In this document: positions 1 to 6,669 of the stretch, piece after piece
How the letters are laid out: each line of letters begins with the position of its first letter
Position numbering within the stretch: position 1 is the first letter of the stretch
NCBI GenBank assembly: GCA_002372015.1
Contig: DFIA01000040.1
Location: 1-21,795, forward strand
Source: Bacteroidales bacterium UBA3709
GTDB taxonomy: Bacteria; Bacteroidota; Bacteroidia; Bacteroidales; UBA932
DNA length: 21,795 bases
Direction: 5' to 3'
The notes under the pieces: model-generated
Told to the model about the DNA's origin: nothing
Databases searched by the model: none
What the model saw: only the letters and a program-made list of their open reading frames with translations
Made by a program: the position numbers and the translations under genes

Positions 1-230
1 GGCTTCTTGCCCTTGAAAGTCTTCTCCACCTCAATGTATCCGGCAACAGACAGCTTATCGAGTTGCACGCTAAGATTTCCGGCTGTGGCCCCGGTCTGAG
101 ACTTGATATAAACGAAATCCGCCTCCACAACGCCTATCAGTATGCTCATAACCGCAAGCCTTAACTCTGAATGGAGAAGAGGGTCTAACGGCTTGAAGAT
201 TTTATGTTTCTCTTCCATAACACTCTGCAT
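1..230 (-). CDS. Winged-helix transcriptional regulator (HTH_34-like), 3' end outside window
   Basis: The reading frame runs leftward off the window edge, so only the N-terminal 76 or so residues are visible. They contain an LLHSELRLAVMSIL helix, a recognition-helix stretch TGATAGNLSVQLDKL, and a wing GYIEVEKTFKGKKP. This is the pattern of the small winged-helix 'transcriptional regulator' family (HTH_34, MarR/ArsR-related fold) common in Bacteroidota, usually about 100 residues, so little is missing. The start could be the ATG ending at 230 (MQSVMEE) or the in-frame ATG ending at 218 (MEEKHK), which better matches the family. It lies 29 bp downstream of the membrane protein gene at 260-889 on the same strand, so the two are probably co-transcribed. 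Such pairs are common, and the regulator often controls its own operon; that role here is inferred. Confidence 0.8.
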   Translation of the reverse strand, partial: MQSVMEEKHKIFKPLDPLLHSELRLAVMSILIGVVEADFVYIKSQTGATAGNLSVQLDKLSVAGYIEVEKTFKGKK

Positions 231-259
231 TTAAGTGTGAATCTGTCTATTATCATCCA

Positions 260-889
260 CTAAGCCGTCAAGTGATTCTCTTTAGCCTTTCCATGAAGGA
301 TGCACCCCGGAATGATTAATCCTACAATTCCAAGAACTACGAACACTAAAATCTGTGCAGGACCGGTTACTACCAATGCAGTAAACACAGATATTGCAGT
401 GGCAATAACAAGGCTGGCTACAACAGACTTAATCTTAATAACTACACCCGAGATTACTCCGCAAAGTCCCATCATCAACGTAATTATAAGAGTCAGATTA
501 ACATGTATGCCAGCTCCCGGATTATAGGCCCTAATTATAAGGTAAGCAACCCAAATCATAAGATAAAATCCTGTTGTAAAAATTCCAAACCACATCCAGA
601 TCTTGCCCAGAATCCTAGACACTTCGTTCTTTGGAGTGTTCTCGTTGTTCTTTGATATGAATATTGTACAGATAAAGCCTATAATACTCATAGCAAACCA
701 AAGAAGATTCCACATAGGACTACCGGTCCTTGACCAAAGGATATAAACAACTACTGAGGTAACAGCCACCAGACACCCCCAAAATATAAGAGGTTTGCCG
801 GAATTCTTGGCTATTGCCATTCTACTGCGCTCCATTGTCTCTGCAATAATTTTAAGAGAGTTTTCGGTTGTAAGGTTCTTAGTTTCCAT
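260..889 (-). CDS. Integral membrane protein of unknown function, partner of winged-helix regulator
   Basis: This is a 209-residue protein with a soluble N-terminal helix (about residues 1-30, with IIAETMERSRMAIAKNSGK) followed by six likely membrane segments in three pairs (about 33-52, 59-77, 96-120, 130-152, 155-175, 178-197). The C-terminus is short. I do not recognise catalytic or transport motifs. Members of this type commonly sit directly upstream of a small winged-helix regulator in Bacteroidota, as here, and the second gene follows after 29 bp. A likely sigma-ABfr promoter with a palindrome between its boxes lies about 115 bp upstream. The reading frame covers the whole gap between flanking features and the hydrophobic pattern makes it convincing as a gene. 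The function is unknown; a sensor or membrane-stress role would be a guess. Confidence 0.8.
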   Translation of the reverse strand: METKNLTTENSLKIIAETMERSRMAIAKNSGKPLIFWGCLVAVTSVVVYILWSRTGSPMWNLLWFAMSIIGFICTIFISKNNENTPKNEVSRILGKIWMWFGIFTTGFYLMIWVAYLIIRAYNPGAGIHVNLTLIITLMMGLCGVISGVVIKIKSVVASLVIATAISVFTALVVTGPAQILVFVVLGIVGLIIPGCILHGKAKENHLTA

Positions 890-1012
890 TGTAATTTCTT
901 TTTAACATTGTTTAACACTTTTTTGTTTATTGTCCTTTTTTTAGGACTATTTCAATGGCCATTTTGGATTTTTGGATCGCGATTGCGCACTCGGTCAGCC
1001 TTAAATCCGCTA

Positions 1013-1044
1013 CAAATATAAACCAGTTTATTTTATAAACCAAA
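1013..1044 (-). promoter_or_regulatory. Bacteroidota-type promoter with internal palindrome, for the regulator/membrane protein operon
   Basis: Read on the minus strand, TTTG (1041-1044) is followed after 20 bp by TATATTTG (1013-1020). This matches the -33/-7 consensus TTTG-N19-21-TAnnTTTG of the primary sigma factor in this phylum. Between the boxes lies an inverted repeat with 6-bp arms, gtttat (1026-1031) and ataaac (1035-1040), separated by ttt. A dimeric winged-helix protein bound there would block the promoter, so it is a candidate operator for the regulator encoded at the end of this operon. The promoter is supported by sequence; the operator role is inferred. Confidence 0.55.
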
Positions 1045-1075
1045 TTATTTTGCAATTTTTTTTAGAAATAAAAAG

Positions 1076-1110
1076 AAAAGAGCCTCTACAGATATCTGCA
1101 AGGCTCTTTT
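1076..1110 (-). terminator. Intrinsic terminator of mscL
   Basis: Perfect 9-bp arms aaaagagcc (1076-1084) and ggctctttt (1102-1110) flank a loop that itself contains the palindrome cagatatctg. It starts just downstream of the mscL stop codon on the minus strand, and the stem ends in a T-run on either strand, so it may work in both directions. Confidence 0.75.
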
Positions 1111-1128
1111 AATCATTTTTTTCTGTTT

Positions 1129-1572
1129 TTATTCAGACTTCTTCATTAAGTCTCTTATCTCTGTAAGGAGCTTTACTTCTTCAGAAGGTTCTGCCGGAGC
1201 TGCAGGAGCCTCGTCGCGCTTCTTCTTCATCTTATTTATAGCCTTTACTACCAAGAATATAGTTAAGGCTACAATAATAAACGATATTATTGCATTGATA
1301 AACTTACCATAACTGAACAGAACCGGATCTTTGGCCGGAGTAACAACTTCGCCTGCGGCATTCACAACTGCAGGCACGCCCTCTTTAAGGGTAATTGCAA
1401 GATTCGCAAAATCGGCACCTCCTACCAAAACCCCAATGCAAGGCATAATCAGGTCATTCACCAAAGAGGTTACTATTGCAGTAAAAGCAGCACCTATTAC
1501 AACGGCTACAGCCATATCTACAGCATTGCCCTTTACTGCAAATTCTCTGAATTCTTTAAAAAACTTTTTCAT
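1129..1572 (-). CDS. mscL: Large-conductance mechanosensitive channel MscL
   Basis: This 147-residue inner-membrane channel opens under membrane tension to release solutes on hypo-osmotic shock; it forms a homopentamer. The N-terminal amphipathic helix MKKFFKEFREFAVKGNAVDM, the pore-lining first membrane helix (about 17-45, AVAVVIGAAFTAIVTSLVND), the periplasmic loop, the second membrane helix (about 88-110, FINAIISFIIVALTIFLVVK) and the C-terminal cytoplasmic helix ending EEVKLLTEIRDLMKK are all present in the usual order. Length is normal for the family (about 130-150). The linker before the last helix is rich in Ala, Pro and Glu. The gene appears to be transcribed alone and ends in a strong hairpin. 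I saw no clear promoter boxes in the 160 bp upstream. Confidence 0.97.
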   Translation of the reverse strand: MKKFFKEFREFAVKGNAVDMAVAVVIGAAFTAIVTSLVNDLIMPCIGVLVGGADFANLAITLKEGVPAVVNAAGEVVTPAKDPVLFSYGKFINAIISFIIVALTIFLVVKAINKMKKKRDEAPAAPAEPSEEVKLLTEIRDLMKKSE

Positions 1573-1733
1573 GACTGTTTTCTATATTTAATTAACTATT
1601 CAAGTATTCAGTGTGATATAGCGCAACTAATAACCTGTTTAAGAAACACTTACCGCTAAGCACCATCTGTTTCAACCTACCGGTAATTTTTTTAGCTGTA
1701 TCCGATCCGCTTCACCTACCTCCCCATATTCCC

Positions 1734-2564
1734 TCATTCATTTATATAAACAACCTCGCGCATCATCATGGTCTCAATGTTTATTGTGTACATATCAACT
1801 ATCAGCCTATGAACCTTTTCTAAAGGGCTGAACAAGGCTGTTGCCAAAGTATATTTGGGAGATATGGCCACTACCACAAGCCCATTAACTCCTCTATTGC
1901 CCACTATCTTCTGAGCCTCTTGCGAATCGTACACCACCATATCCTCAACAGCATCTGCTCTAAAATCGTTGAAACTACGCACAAATGCCTTTTTTTCAAG
2001 GGAATCTACTGCCAATATAGTTGTGGCTCTGTTAGGATTGAAGTATTTATATTCTCTGAATACGCCGTCGTCTGTACCGTAATTATCTACCATGGCAGAC
2101 ATTCTTGAAGCAAATACGGCACCATCTGCCATATCAGAAAAAGCCACTCTTGTTACAAAAGCCTGCCGGCTCAGATTGTCGCCATCCGGCACCACTTGAA
2201 CGGTATTAAAGGTTTCATCTTCTTTCAACAATATGGTTACCAAACCATTAGGGTACGACTTCTGAAGTTTCTTAGGCAAATTCTTACCGTAAAGAAATTG
2301 AATACTCTTAATGCAATCTACCCTAATATCGCTGAAAAAAGGCACTATAGAATCTCCTACAATATAAGATGGCTGCCTTAAACTGTCGCACTCCATAATA
2401 GAAGATATAGACACCACTCCACCTATACCGGTAGCCGACTTGTCGTACTTGACACACAGAACCCTAAGCGAATCTTTTACTCCGCCCGTGAATTGCGCCT
2501 GCAGAACTTTTCCGCAAATAAGCAACAAGGATAGCAAAACCGTAAAAATATATTTCTTTCTCAT
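1734..2564 (-). CDS. Secreted protein with two TonB-plug-like modules, function unknown
   Basis: This 276-residue protein has a clear signal peptide (MRKKYIFTVLLSLLLICGKVLQA, cut about residue 23), so it is exported to the periplasm or outer membrane. I do not recognise the family as a whole. Two stretches resemble the end of a TonB receptor plug domain. Around residues 64-115, PSYIVGDSIVPFF and DIRVDCIKSIQFLYG are followed by NGLVTILLK. Around 185-235, ILAVDSL and ADAVEDMVVY are followed by VGNRGVNGLVVVAI. No beta-barrel follows, so it is not itself a receptor. The gene is divergent from the OPT transporter gene with 58 bp between the two start codons. The predicted promoter would start transcription almost at the ATG. 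Identification of the plug likeness is by eye only. Confidence 0.7.
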   Translation of the reverse strand: MRKKYIFTVLLSLLLICGKVLQAQFTGGVKDSLRVLCVKYDKSATGIGGVVSISSIMECDSLRQPSYIVGDSIVPFFSDIRVDCIKSIQFLYGKNLPKKLQKSYPNGLVTILLKEDETFNTVQVVPDGDNLSRQAFVTRVAFSDMADGAVFASRMSAMVDNYGTDDGVFREYKYFNPNRATTILAVDSLEKKAFVRSFNDFRADAVEDMVVYDSQEAQKIVGNRGVNGLVVVAISPKYTLATALFSPLEKVHRLIVDMYTINIETMMMREVVYINE

Positions 2565-2571
2565 AGGATGG

Positions 2572-2603
2572 CAAATATAGTATTTTTAGTAACTTCGCTC
2601 AAA
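2572..2603 (-). promoter_or_regulatory. Promoter of the secreted plug-like protein gene
   Basis: On the minus strand TTTG (2600-2603), a 20-bp spacer and TATATTTG (2572-2579) match the phylum's -33/-7 consensus exactly. The expected transcription start is near 2565, immediately beside the ATG at 2564, which would give a message with almost no leader. No equally good promoter is seen for the divergent plus-strand OPT gene in the same 58-bp gap. Confidence 0.6.
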
Positions 2604-2622
2604 ATCAAAGCCAATATAAAAT

Positions 2623-4563
2623 ATGTCTGAAACTACATCTCAAAACAAGAAGACGGATTATAAACCGCTTCTCGATCCTCAAAAAAGGTATAAAGAGGCC
2701 ACCGTTTATAGTGTAACCGTCGGCCTTTTAATGACTATAATTTTTTCTGCAGCAGCGGCATATCTTGGATTAAAAGTAGGGCAGGTTTTTGAAGCAGCCA
2801 TTCCTATCGCCATTATAGCAGTGGGCCTTTCTACCGTTACAAAAAGAAAGAATGCTCTCGGAGAAAACGTTATCATTCAATCAATTGGGGCCTGCTCCGG
2901 AGGTATTGTTGCCGGCGCTATCTTTACCTTACCGGCCCTGTATATTCTCCAAGCCAAGTATCCTGAGATTCAGGTAGATTTTATAAAAGTATTCCTATCA
3001 AGTTTACTTGGCGGTATTCTTGGAATACTCTTCTTGATACCTTTCCGCAAATACTTTGTAAAAGACAAGGATGGTGAATATCCTTTTCCGGAAGCTACTG
3101 CAACAACTCAGGTAATAAAGAGCGGAGAGAGCGATACCGGAGGCGCCAAACTTCTGCTTATCAGTGGTCTTATAGGCGGACTCTACGATTTTATAGTAGC
3201 TTCTTTTGGATGGTGGAGCGAAACAATATACACCACGGCCACACACTGGGGTGCTGCAATTGCAGACAAAGCCAAACTCATGGTTAAATACAATGTAGGA
3301 GCCGCCGTTATGGGTTTAGGCTACATCATAGGCTTAAAGTACGCATTTATAATATGCTGCGGTTCCATGCTCGTATGGTTTGTAATTATCCCGCTAATGG
3401 GCTGGTTGTATGAAGGTGCTGCTAACTTTGGCCCAGAACAAATATTCAGCACATACGCCCGTCATATAGGTATCGGAGGTATTGCGGTTGCAGGTATCAT
3501 AGGTATCATAAAATCGTCTGGAGTAATAAAATCTGCCTTTGGGCTTGCCACAAAGAGTTTTTCTAAAAAAGGCAATACTCAGTCGGAAGAAATCAGAACA
3601 CAAAAAGACCTGTCTATGAAGATAATAGCCTGGGGCGTAATTCTGGCACTGGCAGCAACATTCATCTTCTTCTACTTTGGAGTTATTCCAGACAGCAACA
3701 AACTCTTGCTTGCAATAGTTGCACTACTTATAGTAACAATAATAGCGTTCCTGTTTACAACCGTTGCGGCCAATGCTATAGCCATAGTAGGCAGCAATCC
3801 TGTGAGCGGTATGACACTTATGACCCTCATCTTAGGTTCGGTAGTTCTGGTGGCTTGTGGACTGAAAGGAATACCGGGCATGGTAGCTTCCCTTATCATA
3901 GGAGGCGTTGTATGTACCGCACTATCGGTAGCTGGCAGCTTTATAACAGACTTAAAAATAGGATATTGGATTGGCAATACACCTAAGGTGCAAGAAAGCT
4001 GGAAGTTTGTTGGCACACTTGTGGCCGCTGCAACAGTAGGCGGAGTTATGATAGTGCTTAATAAAACCTATGGATTTACCGGCGACAACGCCTTGGTAGC
4101 ACCACAGGCAAATGCCATGGCTGCGGTTATAGAACCATTGATGAGCGGACAGGGAGCCCCTTGGATTCTTTACGCAATAGGAGCTGCTATTGCACTGATT
4201 CTCAACTTCTGCAAAGTTCCGGCACTGGCCTTTGCTCTTGGCATGTTTATACCCATAGACCTCAACCTTCCACTCCTTGCCGGTGGCGCAATTTCTTGGT
4301 ATGTAGGCTCCAGAAGCAAAGACAATGCTCTAAATCAGGCAAGAGTTGGCAAGGGAACACTGCTGGCCAGCGGCTTTATTGCCGGAGGAGCCTTAATGGG
4401 AGTTGTATCGGCAATTCTAAAATTTGCGGGCAAAGATTTCTTTGCTAATCAATGGGCAAAAACAGGTAGCGCACAGCTTGTTGCAATTGTAATGTATCTG
4501 GCAGTAGCAGCCTTTCTGCTATTCTCTTCGCTTAGAGCTAAAGCACCTAAAAACTTAAAGTAA
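2623..4563 (+). CDS. OPT-family oligopeptide transporter
   Basis: This 646-residue polytopic inner-membrane protein belongs to the OPT (oligopeptide transporter) family, proton-coupled secondary carriers of small peptides or, in some branches, metal chelates. Recognisable family features are the N-terminal segment SVTVGLLMTIIFSAAAAYLGLK (first membrane helix with LGLK-G), the SIGACSGGIVAGAIFTLPALYI helix, the YPFPEATATTQVI loop (about residue 152), and FTTVAANAIAIVGSNPVSGM (about residue 377-396). About 15-16 membrane helices can be counted and the length is normal for bacterial members. The next gene, a peptidase T, begins 22 bp after the stop codon, so the pair would import peptides and then hydrolyse tripeptides. 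That pairing supports peptides as the substrate, but the exact substrate cannot be read from sequence. Confidence 0.92.
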   Translation: MSETTSQNKKTDYKPLLDPQKRYKEATVYSVTVGLLMTIIFSAAAAYLGLKVGQVFEAAIPIAIIAVGLSTVTKRKNALGENVIIQSIGACSGGIVAGAIFTLPALYILQAKYPEIQVDFIKVFLSSLLGGILGILFLIPFRKYFVKDKDGEYPFPEATATTQVIKSGESDTGGAKLLLISGLIGGLYDFIVASFGWWSETIYTTATHWGAAIADKAKLMVKYNVGAAVMGLGYIIGLKYAFIICCGSMLVWFVIIPLMGWLYEGAANFGPEQIFSTYARHIGIGGIAVAGIIGIIKSSGVIKSAFGLATKSFSKKGNTQSEEIRTQKDLSMKIIAWGVILALAATFIFFYFGVIPDSNKLLLAIVALLIVTIIAFLFTTVAANAIAIVGSNPVSGMTLMTLILGSVVLVACGLKGIPGMVASLIIGGVVCTALSVAGSFITDLKIGYWIGNTPKVQESWKFVGTLVAAATVGGVMIVLNKTYGFTGDNALVAPQANAMAAVIEPLMSGQGAPWILYAIGAAIALILNFCKVPALAFALGMFIPIDLNLPLLAGGAISWYVGSRSKDNALNQARVGKGTLLASGFIAGGALMGVVSAILKFAGKDFFANQWAKTGSAQLVAIVMYLAVAAFLLFSSLRAKAPKNLK

Positions 4564-4585
4564 AATAAATATTGCAACTCTATTT

Positions 4586-5878
4586 ATGGAAAAAGTACAA
4601 GATAAATTTCTGAGATACGTTGGAGTATGGACCACTTCCGACTCAGAGAGCACAACAGCACCTTCTACAAAAAGGCAATTCAATCTTTTAAACCTACTTG
4701 CCAACGAACTCAAAACAATGGGCATAAAGGCAAAGGTTTCAGACAAAGGAGTGCTTATGGCCACAATCCCATCAAACCTTCCAAAACCGGCTAAATCCAA
4801 GGCACTCAAATTGAAAACAAACGTTGCCACAAGTAAGAAAATAGCAACTAATCAGACAAGCACAGATATACCCGTTATAGGGTTTATTGCACATGTAGAT
4901 ACAGCTCCCGATGCAGAAGGTAACAACATTAAGCCACAGATTATACCCAACTATAACGGCAAAGACATAATTCTCAATAAGGCAAATAAGGTAAAGCTCT
5001 CTACCACAATGTTCCCTGAACTAAAGCAATACAAAGGGCAAACACTAATTACTACAGATGGAACAACCTTGCTTGGAGCTGATGATAAAGCCGGAGTAGC
5101 AGAAATTATGTGTGCCGCAGAATACATGGTAACCCATCCGGAGTTTAAACACGGCACCATAAAAATAGCCTTTACTCCCGACGAAGAAGTTGGGCGCGGA
5201 GTAGAGAACTTTTCCGTAAAAGACTTTGGGGCAGACTTTGCCTACACAATAGACGGTGGGGCTATTGGAGAATTAGAGTTTGAAAACTTTAACGCAGCTT
5301 CTGCCAAAATAGAAATCCAAGGCTGCAATATCCATCCCGGCTATGCAAAGGGCAAGATGATAAATGCCATAATTGTGGCTAACGAAATTCTATCCCTACT
5401 ACCTCCAAAGGAAAGGCCGGAGCACACCTCAAAGTATCAAGGTTTCTTTCATGTTGTGGGCATAAGCGGAAGCGTAGAAAACGCTTCTATAAGCATAATC
5501 ATAAGAGATCACGACACAGCCAAGTTCAACGCCCGCAAGAAACTCTTTACAACCATTCAAAACAAGATAGACAAAAAGTACGGCAAAGGCGTGGCAAAGA
5601 TTACTGTAAAAGACCAGTACTACAACATGCGTAAAATTGTAGAGCCTAAGTACTACATAGTGCAAAGAGCCATTGACGCAATGAAAAAGGCCGGAGTTAA
5701 ACCAAAAATCCAGCCTATAAGAGGAGGCACAGACGGAGCTATGCTAAGTTTCCGGGGCCTGCCATGCCCTAACATTTTTGCCGGAGGACTAAACTTCCAC
5801 GGCAAACTGGAATATGTTCCCGTAGAGAGTATGGAAAAGGCCGTTCAGGTAATACTGAATATTGCAGAGGCCAAATAA
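4586..5878 (+). CDS. pepT: Peptidase T (tripeptide aminopeptidase)
   Basis: This cytoplasmic di-zinc aminopeptidase of the M20 family removes the N-terminal residue of tripeptides. The metal and catalytic motifs are complete: AHVDT (H103, D105), GADDKAG (D166), PDEEVGRG (E200, E201), TIDGG (D223), IRGGTDGAMLSF and the C-terminal HGKLEYVP histidine. RDHDTAKFNARK and YYNMR also match the E. coli enzyme. At 430 residues it is about 20 longer than E. coli PepT (408). The extra residues form a Lys/Thr-rich stretch at about 66-94, just before the AHVDT motif. It lies 22 bp downstream of the OPT transporter gene and probably shares its message. A hairpin follows about 40 bp after the stop codon. Confidence 0.96.
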   Translation: MEKVQDKFLRYVGVWTTSDSESTTAPSTKRQFNLLNLLANELKTMGIKAKVSDKGVLMATIPSNLPKPAKSKALKLKTNVATSKKIATNQTSTDIPVIGFIAHVDTAPDAEGNNIKPQIIPNYNGKDIILNKANKVKLSTTMFPELKQYKGQTLITTDGTTLLGADDKAGVAEIMCAAEYMVTHPEFKHGTIKIAFTPDEEVGRGVENFSVKDFGADFAYTIDGGAIGELEFENFNAASAKIEIQGCNIHPGYAKGKMINAIIVANEILSLLPPKERPEHTSKYQGFFHVVGISGSVENASISIIIRDHDTAKFNARKKLFTTIQNKIDKKYGKGVAKITVKDQYYNMRKIVEPKYYIVQRAIDAMKKAGVKPKIQPIRGGTDGAMLSFRGLPCPNIFAGGLNFHGKLEYVPVESMEKAVQVILNIAEAK

Positions 5879-5915
5879 AATAGCTCAGGCCTGATAGATA
5901 CCATTAGAAAAGCAA

Positions 5916-5938
5916 AGCCCTTGCAAATTGCAAGGGCT
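5916..5938 (+). terminator. Hairpin downstream of pepT
   Basis: Perfect 9-bp arms agcccttgc (5916-5924) and gcaagggct (5930-5938) enclose a 5-base loop. There is no T-run after it, so it may act as an mRNA 3' stabiliser or a weak terminator. It sits between two convergent genes. Confidence 0.55.
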
Positions 5939-5958
5939 ACTGTAGTTCAGGCTAAAGC

Positions 5959-5978
5959 ATAGCAGAATCTTCTGCTAT
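5959..5978 (-). terminator. Hairpin at the end of the cysteine-dioxygenase-like gene
   Basis: Arms atagcaga (5959-5966) and tctgctat (5971-5978) form an 8-bp stem that overlaps the stop codon of the minus-strand gene (5975-5977). No T-run follows on the minus strand, so terminator function is uncertain. Confidence 0.4.
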
Positions 5979-6535
5979 TCATATATTTTGAGTCCGTTTA
6001 GTTTTGCCCCCTTGAGAGCATCGTCTGAATAAATATGAAGACTATGCCCTGTAGGGCTGAGGCAGGTAATCCTGTGTATATGATTATTGAATTTTCCTTG
6101 TTCACCTATGGAAAAAAGCCCTAACTGACTGTCTATGGTAAGCTTGGCTGCCAACTTCAGACCATCCTTGTATTCCTCAAAGATTTCTACCAGAAAAACA
6201 CCATCTGCAAAATTATATCCGGCAAATTGCGGATGAGTATGGATTGCTGTAACGTTTCCTTTCTTCCAAGACATTACAATAGCCTCCCAGCCAGAAGAAT
6301 CTCGCCCTATATACTCTCTTACATAATTATTGTCTTTGAAACGGTTAAATTCATCGAGAGGATGTTTTTTTAGATATGCCAACGTATATGACTTTATCTG
6401 CTCTCCCATTTCTTCTGAAATATCTCCTTTGGATACGATATTCATCAGACCTTCCATAAAACTTTCATAGCCTTCTATCTTGCAAGGCTCAAGGGCAAAA
6501 TCTTCCTGTATTACCCGCTGCTTTTTTTCTGTCAT
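5975..6535 (-). CDS. Cysteine dioxygenase-like cupin (type I thiol dioxygenase family)
   Basis: The 186-residue protein has the cupin pattern of thiol dioxygenases, which use ferrous iron and O2 to oxidise cysteine or a related thiol to the sulfinate. The likely iron ligands are H99 and H101 (AIHTHPQFAGY) and H154 (HIHRI). Also matching are the substrate-binding pair Y71/R73 in YVREYIGR (equivalent to Tyr58/Arg60 of mammalian enzyme) and the outer-sphere HxY of SLHIYS (H167, Y169). G106 replaces the cross-linking cysteine found in animal enzymes, as is usual in bacteria. Length is slightly under the mammalian 200. The true substrate (cysteine, 3-mercaptopropionate or other thiol) cannot be told by eye. 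The gene stands alone, with a predicted promoter that contains a 20-bp palindrome, suggesting specific repression. Confidence 0.85.
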   Translation of the reverse strand: MTEKKQRVIQEDFALEPCKIEGYESFMEGLMNIVSKGDISEEMGEQIKSYTLAYLKKHPLDEFNRFKDNNYVREYIGRDSSGWEAIVMSWKKGNVTAIHTHPQFAGYNFADGVFLVEIFEEYKDGLKLAAKLTIDSQLGLFSIGEQGKFNNHIHRITCLSPTGHSLHIYSDDALKGAKLNGLKIYE

Positions 6536-6596
6536 AGTTTTGTGTATTTGTATTTATTAAATAAAAATAAAATGCTATTAAACGAGTTGGTACGTG

Positions 6597-6626
6597 CAAA
6601 TATAGTAAAAGATTTTACTATCCAAA
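6597..6626 (-). promoter_or_regulatory. Promoter with palindromic operator for the cysteine dioxygenase-like gene
   Basis: On the minus strand TTTG (6623-6626) and TATATTTG (6597-6604) are separated by 18 bp. Most of the spacer is occupied by a perfect inverted repeat, atagtaaaa (6602-6610) and ttttactat (6613-6621) with a 2-base centre. A symmetrical site of this size between the promoter boxes is a good candidate repressor operator. The leader to the ATG would be about 55 bases and is very AT-rich. Confidence 0.55.
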
Positions 6627-6669
6627 CCTTAATTAAACCAAAGAAGATAGCCTAAAACCGTCTTATGGG

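Noticed and set aside
1331..1591. Plus-strand open frame of 86 codons
   Set aside because: It lies wholly antisense to mscL and its Ala/Thr-rich product mirrors that gene's codons.
1573..1733. Possible regulatory RNA or terminator between mscL and the plug-like gene
   Set aside because: I found only a short taccggta palindrome and no stable stem with a T-run or conserved promoter.
4161..4448. Plus-strand open frame of 95 codons
   Set aside because: It is an out-of-frame reading of the OPT transporter gene.
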